Below are positions 25,180-34,135 of a stretch of 35,737 bases of DNA, piece by piece. Each line of letters starts with the position of its first letter. Position 1 is the stretch's first letter. Source of the stretch: Cohaesibacter sp. (GTDB lineage Bacteria > Pseudomonadota > Alphaproteobacteria > Rhizobiales > Cohaesibacteraceae); assembly GCA_025800145.1 (NCBI GenBank), contig JAOXSH010000100.1:1-35737 (forward strand). Reading direction: 5' to 3'. The notes beneath the pieces are model-generated. The model had not been told where the DNA came from. It ran no database searches and worked only from the letters and a program-made list of their open reading frames with translations. The position numbers were made by a program, and so were the translations under genes.

Positions 25180-26619
25180 ATGAGCAAGGGTATGATTTTG
25201 CTGGCAGATGATGATGCAGGCATCCGCACTGTTCTCAATCAGGCCTTGTCTCGTGCTGGCTATCAGGTTCGGCTCACGTCCAACGCCTCGACTTTGTGGA
25301 ATTGGGTTTCGCAAGGCGAGGGGGATTTGGTGATCACAGATGTGGTGATGCCAGATGAAAATATCTTTGATATTCTGCCCAAAATCAAAAAACACCGCCC
25401 ATATTTGCCTGTCATTGTGATGAGTGCACAAAATACCTTCATGACGGCAATCAAAGCCTCAGAAGCCGGTGCTTATGAATATTTGCCCAAACCGTTTGAT
25501 TTGAAGGAATTGACCAATATTGTGGGGCGTGCGCTGTCTGAACCTAAACAGCAGATGCACGCGGTTCAGGAGGAGGGATTGGATATTCCTCTGATTGGTC
25601 GTTCGGCTGCGATGCAGGATATTTATCGTGTGATTGCGCGTTTGATGCAAAATGATTTGACCGTGATGATTACCGGGGAGAGCGGAACGGGCAAGGAATT
25701 GGTTGCACAGGCTTTGCATGATTATGGCAAACGGCAAAAAGGCCCCTTCGTGGCTATTAATATGGCGGCCATTCCGAAAGATCTGATTGAATCGGAATTG
25801 TTTGGCCATGAAAAAGGTGCCTTTACGGGTGCGACCGGACGTTCTGCCGGTAAATTTGAGCAGGCAGAAGGCGGCACGCTTTTTCTTGATGAAATTGGTG
25901 ATATGCCAATGGAAGCCCAGACGCGCCTTTTGCGGGTTTTGCAACAGGGCGAATATACCACGGTTGGGGGACGTGTGCCGATCAAGACCAATGTGCGCAT
26001 TGTGGCTGCGACGAACAAGAATTTGCAAACTCTTATTCATCATGGCCTGTTTCGCGAAGATTTATTCTTTCGCCTGAATGTTGTGCCGATGCGCTTGCCG
26101 CCTTTGCGCGAGCGTTTGGAAGATATTCGTGACCTTGTGCAGCATTTCTTTGCTCTGGGAGAGAGAGAAGGCTTGCCAGCCAAGCAATTATTGCCGGAAG
26201 CGTTGGATATTTTGGTGCGCTATCGCTGGCCGGGCAATGTGCGTGAGTTGGAAAATCTGGTGCGGCGGCTGGCGGCCCTTTATCCGCAAGAGCAGATCAC
26301 GGCCGCTCAGGTTGAGGCGGAATTAAGTCAGGTGACCTTGAGCACAGAGAATGAGCAGGATGCCCAGCAAGGGCCGCAAGATTTGGCCAGTGCAATGGAA
26401 GCGCATATGGCGGCTCTGTTTGGCGAGAGTGGTGGGGCTTTGCCCTCTCCGGGGCTGTATCATCGTATTTTGCGCGAAATTGAATATCCGATGATTTGTG
26501 CCTGTCTTGCTGTGACCAAAGGCAATCAGATCAAGACAGCCGAGATTTTGGGTCTGAACCGTAATACCCTTCGTAAGAAAATCAAGGATCTTGATATTCA
26601 GGTTGTGCGAGGCGGCTGA
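25180..26619 (+). CDS. ntrC: Nitrogen-regulation response regulator NtrC
   Basis: NtrC activates sigma-54 promoters of nitrogen assimilation genes when phosphorylated by NtrB. The 479-residue product has a receiver domain with acidic pocket ADDD at 9-12 and phospho-acceptor D54, an AAA+ domain with Walker A GESGTGKE at 166-173 and an intact GAFTGA at 213-218, and a Fis-type helix-turn-helix at the C-terminus ([20 protein letters not shown]). I chose ATG 25180, which follows GGAGAGG; the frame is open to TTG 25168. No own terminator is evident before ntrY. Confidence 0.96.
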   Translation: MSKGMILLADDDAGIRTVLNQALSRAGYQVRLTSNASTLWNWVSQGEGDLVITDVVMPDENIFDILPKIKKHRPYLPVIVMSAQNTFMTAIKASEAGAYEYLPKPFDLKELTNIVGRALSEPKQQMHAVQEEGLDIPLIGRSAAMQDIYRVIARLMQNDLTVMITGESGTGKELVAQALHDYGKRQKGPFVAINMAAIPKDLIESELFGHEKGAFTGATGRSAGKFEQAEGGTLFLDEIGDMPMEAQTRLLRVLQQGEYTTVGGRVPIKTNVRIVAATNKNLQTLIHHGLFREDLFFRLNVVPMRLPPLRERLEDIRDLVQHFFALGEREGLPAKQLLPEALDILVRYRWPGNVRELENLVRRLAALYPQEQITAAQVEAELSQVTLSTENEQDAQQGPQDLASAMEAHMAALFGESGGALPSPGLYHRILREIEYPMICACLAVTKGNQIKTAEILGLNRNTLRKKIKDLDIQVVRGG

Positions 26620-26739
26620 GAACACGCTTTTCCTGTATTCTTGACAGCTTTGTTGTATTTTAATCACAGGCTTTATGGCGCTCTTTGGCCAAAAATGCCC
26701 TTGCTGTCACATTTTAGCAACAATTTGGTTGAATAGAAG

Positions 26740-26768
26740 CGCATCAGGCGCGATGCTGCCCTGATGCG
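26740..26768 (+). other. Inverted repeat upstream of ntrY
   Basis: A perfect 9-bp stem, CGCATCAGG (26740-26748) with CCTGATGCG (26760-26768), closes an 11-base loop. No T run follows, so it is a poor terminator. It sits about 100 bp ahead of the ntrY ATG and could be an operator or an RNA structure in the leader. Confidence 0.5.
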
Positions 26769-26866
26769 TGGAAGATGAAGAATCACAATCATGATTGCGC
26801 ATCCCTTGCCAGATTGGAGCCAAGATCTTGATAAACAGCCTGGAAGAGTCTCAAGAGGCCGTGTCG

Positions 26867-29113
26867 ATGGCCGAGCCAGGACGGCGTGCGCGTCTGGTTG
26901 GGTTGATTACCGTCAGTCTTGCTGTTGCTTCGGGAATTGTGACCTTTGTCATTTTGTTGGGTCTGACTTCGATAGACCCGGATGAAGATGTTATCCGCAA
27001 TGCCTTGCTGATCAATAGCGTTTTTCTGATTGCGCTTTTGGTGTCGATTCTTTGGGAAGGGGGAATTATCCTGTTGGCACGCAAGCGCGGACGGGCTGCT
27101 GCGCGCTTGCATATTCGGGTTGTTTTGCTGTTCTCGTTGGTTGCTGCCGTACCGACAATTCTGGTGGCTATTTTTGCCTCCATTACATTGGATCGGGGGC
27201 TGGATCGTTGGTTTTCATCGCGCACCCTTGCCATTATCAATACATCGCAAACTGTGGCGCAGGCCTATCGTCGCGAACATGCGACTGTTTTGCGTAATGA
27301 ATTGCTGGGTATGGCGCAAATTCTTAATCAGTCAGAGGCCTTTTTCATTTTGGATGAGAGCCGTTTCAAGGCTATTTTGGTGCAACAGGCCAATATTCGG
27401 CGTTTACCTTATGTCTATCTGATCAATAGTGCAGGGGAGACTTTGGTCAATTCGCCCAATCGGTTGGATCAGCCTTTGCCAGATTTGCCGACACAGGAGC
27501 TGATCAAACGGGCGCAAGGGCAGCCGGTTCTGATCTCATTGGGCGATTCAAATCTTGTTGCGGGTATTTTAAAGCTTGATGATTTCAATGATGCTTATCT
27601 GTTTGTGTTGCGGGTAATTGATCCTGCAGTATCGAATTTCTTACGCATGACAACTGAGAATGTGCAAGAATATCAGACATTTTTAAATAGCCGGTCGAAT
27701 ATCCAGCTAGCTTTTGCCATTCTGTATGCCGGGGCCGGATTGATTGTAATGCTGGCCGCCATCTGGATTGGCATTGGTTTTGCCAATCGCTTGGTTGCAC
27801 CTATCAAGCGGCTGATTTTTGCCGCTGAAAAGGTCCGGCAGGGTGATCTTCATGTGAGACTACCGGTCGATAAGGGATCCGCGGATTTTTCCACGCTCAA
27901 TGGCACTTTTAATACGATGACGACAGAATTACGCTCACAGCGCAATGAATTGTTGCAAGCAAAAGATCAGATTGATGATCGGCGCCGTTTTACTGAGGCG
28001 ATGTTGCAAGGGGTGACGGCGGGGGTTTTGGGCGTGGATGAAACCCACCGAATCACGCTTGCCAATCCCTCTATTCAGAAAATTCTGGCAAAAGACGAGA
28101 TTGACTTGCTGGGGGAGGATTTATCGGAAATCCTGCCGGAAATTGCGCCTTTGGTGGAAGGGGCCGAGCATGATATGGGGCAGATCCGTGAAGAGCAGAT
28201 CTCCATTATACGTGAGGGATTGGAATTTTCGTTGCGTGTACGGGTGACATCTGAAATCTCAGAGGAAGAAAGCCATTCTTATGTCGTAACATTGGATGAT
28301 GTGACGGATCTTGTGAGCGCCCAGCGTTCTGCGGCTTGGGCCGATGTGGCGCGCCGGATTGCCCATGAAATCAAAAATCCGCTGACACCCATTCAGCTCT
28401 CTGCCGAGCGCCTTCGTCGGCGTTATGGCAAAAAGGTGGAAGAGGATGATCGGCGCGTCTTTGATCAATGCGTCAATACCATTGTGCGGCAAGTGGGTGA
28501 TATTGGGCGGATGGTTGATGAGTTTTCCTCTTTTGCCCGTATGCCCAAGCCGGTATTTGAGCCTGCTGATTTGTCTGAATTGGTCAAGCAATCTGTTTTT
28601 TTGATTGAGGTGGCCAATCAGGATATTCGCTTTGAAACCCATATTCCTGACACAATGCCGGGTTTGTTTGACCAGCGATTGCTGGCGCAAGCGGTTACCA
28701 ATATCGTCAAAAATGCATCCGAGGCGATTATGGGGCGTGAAGATCGACAAGATGAAACCGGGCATGTGATTGTCAATGCGCATGAAGACAATGATGCCTA
28801 TTGTTTGCAAGTGATTGATAATGGCATTGGCTTGCCGGTGGCCAATCGTGCGCGGTTGTTGGAGCCCTATATGACCACAAGAGATAAGGGCACGGGGCTT
28901 GGATTGGCGATTGTTCGCAAAATTCTGAACGAACATGGTGGAACCATTCAATTGCGCGATGCCCGTGAAGTATCCGACAATGAAACCGGTGCCTGTATTG
29001 AAATGCGGATCCCCAGGGATCCAAGTCTATTGAGTGAGCAAGCGGCTTTGGATGACCATAATTCCGGTTTGCAATTGCCTCCTGCTGGTGACGCTCAGAA
29101 TGGAGAGGTTTGA
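26867..29113 (+). CDS. ntrY: Membrane sensor histidine kinase NtrY
   Basis: NtrY is the membrane-bound kinase partner of NtrX, linked to nitrogen and redox or oxygen adaptation in alphaproteobacteria. From this start the product is 748 residues. Membrane segments lie near 10-32, 47-65, 84-104 and again around 285-307 (AFAILYAGAGLIVMLAAIWI), with a periplasmic sensor region between. A HAMP domain (NRLVAPIKRLIFAAEKVRQG), a PAS domain, H500 in RRIAHEIKNPLTPIQLSAER and the ATP-binding domain with IVKNASEAI and GTGLGLAIV follow. I chose ATG 26867, with AAGAGG upstream. TTG 26828, with GGAG nine bases ahead, would add 13 residues and is a real alternative. ntrX starts one base after the stop. Confidence 0.94.
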   Translation: MAEPGRRARLVGLITVSLAVASGIVTFVILLGLTSIDPDEDVIRNALLINSVFLIALLVSILWEGGIILLARKRGRAAARLHIRVVLLFSLVAAVPTILVAIFASITLDRGLDRWFSSRTLAIINTSQTVAQAYRREHATVLRNELLGMAQILNQSEAFFILDESRFKAILVQQANIRRLPYVYLINSAGETLVNSPNRLDQPLPDLPTQELIKRAQGQPVLISLGDSNLVAGILKLDDFNDAYLFVLRVIDPAVSNFLRMTTENVQEYQTFLNSRSNIQLAFAILYAGAGLIVMLAAIWIGIGFANRLVAPIKRLIFAAEKVRQGDLHVRLPVDKGSADFSTLNGTFNTMTTELRSQRNELLQAKDQIDDRRRFTEAMLQGVTAGVLGVDETHRITLANPSIQKILAKDEIDLLGEDLSEILPEIAPLVEGAEHDMGQIREEQISIIREGLEFSLRVRVTSEISEEESHSYVVTLDDVTDLVSAQRSAAWADVARRIAHEIKNPLTPIQLSAERLRRRYGKKVEEDDRRVFDQCVNTIVRQVGDIGRMVDEFSSFARMPKPVFEPADLSELVKQSVFLIEVANQDIRFETHIPDTMPGLFDQRLLAQAVTNIVKNASEAIMGREDRQDETGHVIVNAHEDNDAYCLQVIDNGIGLPVANRARLLEPYMTTRDKGTGLGLAIVRKILNEHGGTIQLRDAREVSDNETGACIEMRIPRDPSLLSEQAALDDHNSGLQLPPAGDAQNGEV

Positions 29114-29114
29114 T

Positions 29115-30485
29115 ATGACAGCAGATATTCTTGTTGTTGATGATGAAATTGACATTCGTGAGTTGGTTGCCGGTCTTTTGGAAGATGAAGGCTATATGAC
29201 CCGCATGGCGGCGGGCAGTGATGAAGCGCTTGAATTGATTGAACAACGGCGTCCATCTCTGGTTTTTCTCGATATCTGGTTGCAAGGCTCGCGTCTGGAT
29301 GGATTGGCTCTGCTTGGGGTGATCAAACATAAGCATCCTGATTTGCCGGTGGTGATGATTTCTGGTCATGGTGGCGTGGAAACAGCGGTTGCTGCCATCA
29401 AGCGCGGTGCTTATGACTTTATTGAAAAACCGTTCAAGGCAGATCGCCTGATCCTGATTGCCGAACGGGCCCTTGAAGCTTCCGCTTTAAAGCGCGAAGT
29501 GAAGGATTTGAAAAGCCGTACGGGTGATACCACCAGTTTGGTTGGTTCTTCTTCTTGTATGAATCATTTGCGCCAGATGATTGAGCGGGTGGCACAAACC
29601 AATTCACGGATTTTGATTTCCGGTCAGTCCGGGTCCGGCAAGGAATTGGTTGCCCGTTCCATTCACAAAAATTCGCGCCGTGCGGATCAGCCCTTTGTTT
29701 GCTATGGATGCGGGCAAGGGAATCTGGAACAAATGGAGCTGGCGCTGTTTGGTACAGAAGCGGATGGCACAAGTTTGCGAAAAGTCGGGGTTTTGGAAGA
29801 AGCCCATGGCGGTACGCTCTATATGGAAGAAATTGCCGATTTGCCGCTGGACCTTCAGGGCAAGTTGATGAAAGTTTTGACAGAACAGAATTTTTTGCGC
29901 ATTGGTGGCCGGGCCCCTGTTCATGTCGATATCCGCATCATTTCCTCAACTTCGCAGGATATGGAACAAAGGATTGAAGAGGGGCAGTTTCGCTCTGATT
30001 TGTTCCATCGGCTCAATGTGGTGCCTGTTGCGGTGCCGCCCTTAGCTGATCGGCGTAAGGATATTCCTGAATTGGTGTTGCATTTCATGGAGCAATTATC
30101 TGCAACCGCTGGCTTGCCACCGCGAAAAATTGGCGAGGATGCCATGGCGGTTTTACAAGCCCATGATTGGCCGGGTAATGTGCTTCAGCTCAAGAATAAT
30201 GTCGAGCGCTTGCTGATTTTGACCAAAGGGGAAGAAGACGCCATCATTTCTGCCGATCTGTTGCCTAGTGAAGTTGGAGAGACGGCTCCCTCTATTCCCG
30301 GTGGCAATGAGGCCAATGAACAGATTATGTCTTTGCCGCTGAAAAAGGCGCGAGAAGTGTTCGAGCGTGAATATCTGAAGGCCCAGATTGCCCGTTTTGG
30401 CGGAAATGTCTCGCGCACAGCGGAATTTGTTGGTATGGAACGCAGTGCCTTGCATCGCAAGCTGAAATCTCTCGGCGTTGTTTGA
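29115..30485 (+). CDS. ntrX: Response regulator NtrX (no GAFTGA)
   Basis: NtrX is the response regulator for NtrY. The 456-residue product has a receiver domain (VVDDEIDIRELV, phospho-acceptor D53 in FLDIW), an AAA+ domain with an intact Walker A GQSGSGKE at 170-177, and a Fis-type DNA-binding end (SRTAEFVGMERSALHRKLKS). Where NtrC has GAFTGA, this protein reads FGTEADGTSLRKVG (212-225), and the Walker B region is YMEEIAD rather than the usual FLDEIGD. It is therefore unlikely to act as a standard sigma-54 activator. ATG 29115 follows GGAGAGG within the end of ntrY; upstream in-frame codons overlap ntrY and look non-native. Confidence 0.95.
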   Translation: MTADILVVDDEIDIRELVAGLLEDEGYMTRMAAGSDEALELIEQRRPSLVFLDIWLQGSRLDGLALLGVIKHKHPDLPVVMISGHGGVETAVAAIKRGAYDFIEKPFKADRLILIAERALEASALKREVKDLKSRTGDTTSLVGSSSCMNHLRQMIERVAQTNSRILISGQSGSGKELVARSIHKNSRRADQPFVCYGCGQGNLEQMELALFGTEADGTSLRKVGVLEEAHGGTLYMEEIADLPLDLQGKLMKVLTEQNFLRIGGRAPVHVDIRIISSTSQDMEQRIEEGQFRSDLFHRLNVVPVAVPPLADRRKDIPELVLHFMEQLSATAGLPPRKIGEDAMAVLQAHDWPGNVLQLKNNVERLLILTKGEEDAIISADLLPSEVGETAPSIPGGNEANEQIMSLPLKKAREVFEREYLKAQIARFGGNVSRTAEFVGMERSALHRKLKSLGVV

Positions 30486-30597
30486 GAGGCATCACATTGG
30501 GCCAGCGTTTCATGAGATAGGCTTGCCTGATCTTATTTTGTCTGACACCCTTTGGCATGCTTGCTTTGAGCGGCTGGAACATGAAGAGCGATAAGTC

Positions 30598-31974
30598 ATG
30601 AAGGTCTTGATTTGTGGGGCTGGGCAGGTTGGCTACGGGATTGCCCGCCATTTGTCTGCCGAACAAAATGATGTCACGGTGATTGACAGCTCACCGGCTC
30701 TGGTTTCGGCCATTCGCGATACGCTGGATGTGCGCGGTTATGTCGGGCATGGGGCGCATCCTGATATGTTGGCGCGTGCTGGTGCCGATGAAGCTGATAT
30801 GATTGTTGCTGTGACACTTTATGATGAAGTCAATATGGTGGCTTGTCAGGTGGCTCACTCCATTTTCAATGTACCGACCAAAGTGGCTCGCGTGCGGGCG
30901 CAAAGCTATTTGGAAAAGCACTGGGCCAATCTGTTTTCGCGTGAGCATATGCCCATTGATGTGATTATTTCGCCTGAATTGGAAGTGGGCGAGATGGTTC
31001 TTTCGCGCATGGCATTGCCCGGAGCCGAAGATACTGTGCGATTTGCCGATGGGCAGGTTGTGATGGTTGGCATTCGCTGTGAGGATGGGTGCCCGGTGGT
31101 GGATACGCCTTTGCGGCAACTGTCTGATCTCTTCCCGGATCTTCATGCGGTTGTTGTCGGTATCCGTCGCAATTCGCGTTTGTTTGTGCCCCATACGGAC
31201 GATCAGATGCTGGAAGGAGATCTGGTTTATCTGGTCGTGCCGCAAGAACAAGTCAGGCGCACCCTTTCGATTTTTGGCCATGATGAAGGGCAGGCGGCGC
31301 GAGTAGTGATTGCCGGTGGTGGTAATATCGGACGTTATGTTGCCAAGACGCTGGAAGAGAGACGGGCGCGCACAAAATGCAAGATTATTGAGACCAATAG
31401 AGAACGTGCCATCAAGGTTGCCAATGATTTGCATGACACAATTGTCTTGCAGGGCAGTGCCCTTGATCTGGAAATTTTAAGAGAAGCTGACATTCGTGAT
31501 GCGGATACTCTGATTGCGCTGACCAATAATGATCAGGTCAATATTCTATCCTGTGCCATGTCCAAGAGGCTTGGCTGCGCCCGTACCATGGCCTTACTCA
31601 ATGATGCCAATTATCCCGAACTTGCTCAGGATCTGGGCATTGATGCCTATGTGAACCCGCGCTCTGTGACTATTTCGAAAATTTTGCAACATGTGCGCCG
31701 GGGGCGTATTCGTGGTGTTCATGCCGTAGAAGATGGCGCGGCAGAGGGGATTGAAGCCGAAGCGCTGGAAACGTCCCCTTTGGTGGGGCGGCCTTTGCGA
31801 TCTGTTGAATTTCCAGACGGGGTGCGCGTTGGTGCCATCTATCGGTCGGGTAAGGTGATTATGCCGGATGGGGAAACCAAAATTCAGGCTGGAGATCGCG
31901 TGATCCTGTTTGCTTTGGCGGATCGTGTGAAACAGGTTGAGATGTTGTTCCGCGTCAGTTTTGAGTTTTTCTGA
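30598..31974 (+). CDS. trkA: Trk potassium uptake regulator TrkA
   Basis: TrkA is the cytoplasmic NAD(H)-binding gate of the Trk potassium uptake system. The 458-residue product has two RCK units, each with a nucleotide-binding loop: CGAGQVGYGIARHLS from 6 and AGGGNIGRYVAKTLE near 239. Each unit ends in a TrkA-C domain (for example LVGRPLRSVEFPDGVRVGAI and IQAGDRVILFA in the second). The start has GAAGAG upstream. It follows ntrX by 112 bp and is next to trkH, its membrane partner. Confidence 0.95.
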   Translation: MKVLICGAGQVGYGIARHLSAEQNDVTVIDSSPALVSAIRDTLDVRGYVGHGAHPDMLARAGADEADMIVAVTLYDEVNMVACQVAHSIFNVPTKVARVRAQSYLEKHWANLFSREHMPIDVIISPELEVGEMVLSRMALPGAEDTVRFADGQVVMVGIRCEDGCPVVDTPLRQLSDLFPDLHAVVVGIRRNSRLFVPHTDDQMLEGDLVYLVVPQEQVRRTLSIFGHDEGQAARVVIAGGGNIGRYVAKTLEERRARTKCKIIETNRERAIKVANDLHDTIVLQGSALDLEILREADIRDADTLIALTNNDQVNILSCAMSKRLGCARTMALLNDANYPELAQDLGIDAYVNPRSVTISKILQHVRRGRIRGVHAVEDGAAEGIEAEALETSPLVGRPLRSVEFPDGVRVGAIYRSGKVIMPDGETKIQAGDRVILFALADRVKQVEMLFRVSFEFF

Positions 31975-32016
31975 TTTGGATTGTCTGTTCAGGTCCGGGG
32001 CGGGGCGTCTTTTTCT

Positions 32017-33477
32017 ATGACAGCTATTTTCTATTTTCTGTCTATGATTTTGGGTTTTCTTGGTGCTCTTATGCTGCCAACCGCCCTGATTGCGCTTAGT
32101 TCTGGCCAAATTCAGCTTGCGGAAGAGTTTTTGCTGACCGCCGGTCTAACGGGCTTTTTATCAGGTGGGGTGTTTTTTGCCTTACGGGGGCAGGAAAAAG
32201 CGCTGGTCAATGCGCAAACCTATTTGCTTTGCATTCTGGTCTGGATTGGCTTGCCTTTCGTTGCGGCCTTTCCTTTTGTTATTTCTGGCCAATTGTCCGG
32301 CATCAATGCTTTGTTTGAAGCTGTGTCGGGGCTAACCACGACGGGAGCCAGTGTTTTTCGGACATTGGAAGAGGTACCAAGTGCGATTATTTTCTGGCGC
32401 TCGATCTTGCAATGGTTTGGCGGTTTCCTCACTTTGCTGACATTTTTGCTGATTTTGGCCCCAAATGGTATTGGTGGATTGCCAAGTCGCCATATCGGCA
32501 TGATTGAGCAGGCTTTTGGTGATGAAAGTGGGCGGGCTTTTTATGTGGTACGACAAGTGGGCGGGGCTTATGCTTTGCTGACGATTGTTTTGGCATGGCT
32601 GTTGATTTTAAGTGGTATTTCGCCCTTTGATGCCATGTGTCTGGCTTTCTCCACTCTTTCGACCGGTGGTTTTATGCCCATTGATGGCACGCTGAGTTCT
32701 TATGACAATCGGTGGGCAGAATTTTTGATTGCTATGGGGATGGTGATTGGTGCGACCAGTATTTTCTGGCATCGCATGGCCGTGCGTGGCAAATTGCAAA
32801 TGTTGAGCGAACATCGGGAAAGCTATTATTTGCTCGCAATGATGGCCGTGCTCGGTTTGCTTTATTCAATTATCCTGTTTCGCCTTGCGGGTAGTGCGAG
32901 TGTGTTGCCGCCTTTGTCAGCTTTGCGTCAAGGGTTTTTCACGGCAATCTCTCTTGTGACAACATCGGGGTTTGAAATTCGTCATGCCGATGTGACGGTT
33001 CTGCCGGGTTTGATGGTGGCTTGTCTTGCCATGATTGGGGCTACGCCTTTTTCTACGGCAGGGGGGCTGAAGCTTTATCGGTTTGGGGCCATGGTGATGC
33101 AGGCAGGGCGTGAAGTGGGGCGGTTGATTTATCCTCATTCCATTCGTGGTGGCCGTTTTGGCAAGACCGATTATACGATCCAGTTGATGAAATCCATCTG
33201 GGCCTGTTTTTTACTTTCAGTTATTCTGGTGATCATTGTCGCGGTTATTTTAACTCATGATATTGGCCATTTTGATGGGGCCTTGCTGGCGACCATTTCG
33301 GCCTTTTCCAATATCGGACCTCTTTATAGTGCGGGATGGAGCGCAACCAATGCGTGGCCTGATTATTATCAGCTCTCGCTTGTTTCCAAATATGCCCTGA
33401 TTGCGACAATGATCTTGGGACGGTTCGAGATCATTGTTTTTTTGGGAGCCATTAATCTCAATTTCTGGCGGCGATGA
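32017..33477 (+). CDS. trkH: Trk potassium channel subunit TrkH
   Basis: TrkH is the membrane pore of the potassium uptake system. The 486-residue product is highly hydrophobic and carries the four pore loops: SGLTTTGASVF, STLSTGGFMPI, VTTSGFEIR and SAFSNIGPLYS, each with a selectivity-filter Gly. I chose ATG 32017; the frame is open to TTG 31981, just 6 bp after the trkA stop, and neither start has a strong ribosome site, so coupling to trkA is possible. Confidence 0.94.
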   Translation: MTAIFYFLSMILGFLGALMLPTALIALSSGQIQLAEEFLLTAGLTGFLSGGVFFALRGQEKALVNAQTYLLCILVWIGLPFVAAFPFVISGQLSGINALFEAVSGLTTTGASVFRTLEEVPSAIIFWRSILQWFGGFLTLLTFLLILAPNGIGGLPSRHIGMIEQAFGDESGRAFYVVRQVGGAYALLTIVLAWLLILSGISPFDAMCLAFSTLSTGGFMPIDGTLSSYDNRWAEFLIAMGMVIGATSIFWHRMAVRGKLQMLSEHRESYYLLAMMAVLGLLYSIILFRLAGSASVLPPLSALRQGFFTAISLVTTSGFEIRHADVTVLPGLMVACLAMIGATPFSTAGGLKLYRFGAMVMQAGREVGRLIYPHSIRGGRFGKTDYTIQLMKSIWACFLLSVILVIIVAVILTHDIGHFDGALLATISAFSNIGPLYSAGWSATNAWPDYYQLSLVSKYALIATMILGRFEIIVFLGAINLNFWRR

Positions 33478-33880
33478 GTTTTCTTTTTTTGTTGGTATTT
33501 ATTGAAATCTCTTGGCAGGATTATCATTGTCGGCATATTATTTTTGTGAATCAGATTTAGTAGTAAAGAGTGTCAAATATTATTTTGCTTCTTTTAGGAT
33601 ATGCGGCTTTCGCTGTGTAAATTGGTTATCGTCTGAATATGCGCGCAATTGTGGACAAGCAATGCGATATTTGATGGTAATTTGTTATTTATGAAATCGC
33701 GACTTGGCCTTTTTTAGTTTGCTGGTCAATAATGATAGGTGGTTCACCTTAATCACGTTGTGATTGCATTGGTGAACCAAAGATGCTCTACTTCTTTGCA
33801 GGTCTTTTGTGATTTGATTAAGATGATGATCACTTCATGTAAAAGCCGATATAGAACAGATAAACAATAAGGTAGGAAAA
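33478..33880. other. Long AT-rich intergenic region upstream of hfq
   Basis: This 403-bp gap is visibly richer in A and T than its neighbours in its first 240 bp. A 60-codon open frame at 33512-33694 has no ribosome site and resembles nothing. The gap holds the nested dyad at 33740-33779 and must contain the hfq promoter; the best -10 guess is TATAGA at 33850-33855, with a poor -35. A small RNA gene here is possible but unproven. Confidence 0.5.
33740..33779. promoter_or_regulatory. Nested dyad symmetry upstream of hfq
   Basis: TGGTTCACC (33740-33748) pairs with GGTGAACCA (33771-33779), and inside it AATCAC (33751-33756) pairs with GTGATT (33760-33765). Outer stem 9 bp, inner stem 6 bp with a 3-base loop. 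No T run follows. It could be a regulator binding site or a structured RNA. Confidence 0.5.
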
Positions 33881-34135
33881 ATGGCAGAACGCGCCCAGAA
33901 CCTCCAGGATACTTTTCTTAACCATGTTAGAAAAACCAAAACACCCTTGACCATTTTTCTTGTGAATGGCGTCAAGTTGCAAGGGGTTGTCACTTGGTTT
34001 GATAATTTTTGTGTGTTGCTTCGTCGGGATGGCCATTCCCAGTTGGTCTATAAACATGCAATTTCGACCATTATGCCAAATGGTCCTCTTTCCCTGTTTG
34101 AAGGTGGGGAAACTGCTGAAAAGGCTGATAGCTGA
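33881..34135 (+). CDS. hfq: RNA chaperone Hfq
   Basis: Hfq is the hexameric RNA chaperone that pairs small RNAs with mRNAs. The 84-residue product has the Sm1 region ([24 protein letters not shown], with Q8 and F12 at the U-rich RNA pocket) and the Sm2 motif YKHAIST. A short acidic tail is typical of alphaproteobacteria. TAGGA precedes the ATG. hflX begins on the base after the stop. Confidence 0.97.
   Translation: MAERAQNLQDTFLNHVRKTKTPLTIFLVNGVKLQGVVTWFDNFCVLLRRDGHSQLVYKHAISTIMPNGPLSLFEGGETAEKADS

Noticed and set aside
26641..26665. TTGACA after ntrC as an ntrY promoter
   Set aside because: No acceptable -10 hexamer at 15-19 bp spacing.
26680..26720. Sigma-54 promoter (GG-N10-GC) upstream of ntrY
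   Set aside because: The GG and GC dinucleotides present do not fall at the required spacing.
33512..33694. 60-codon frame upstream of hfq
   Set aside because: No ribosome site, Cys-rich odd composition, no recognisable motif.
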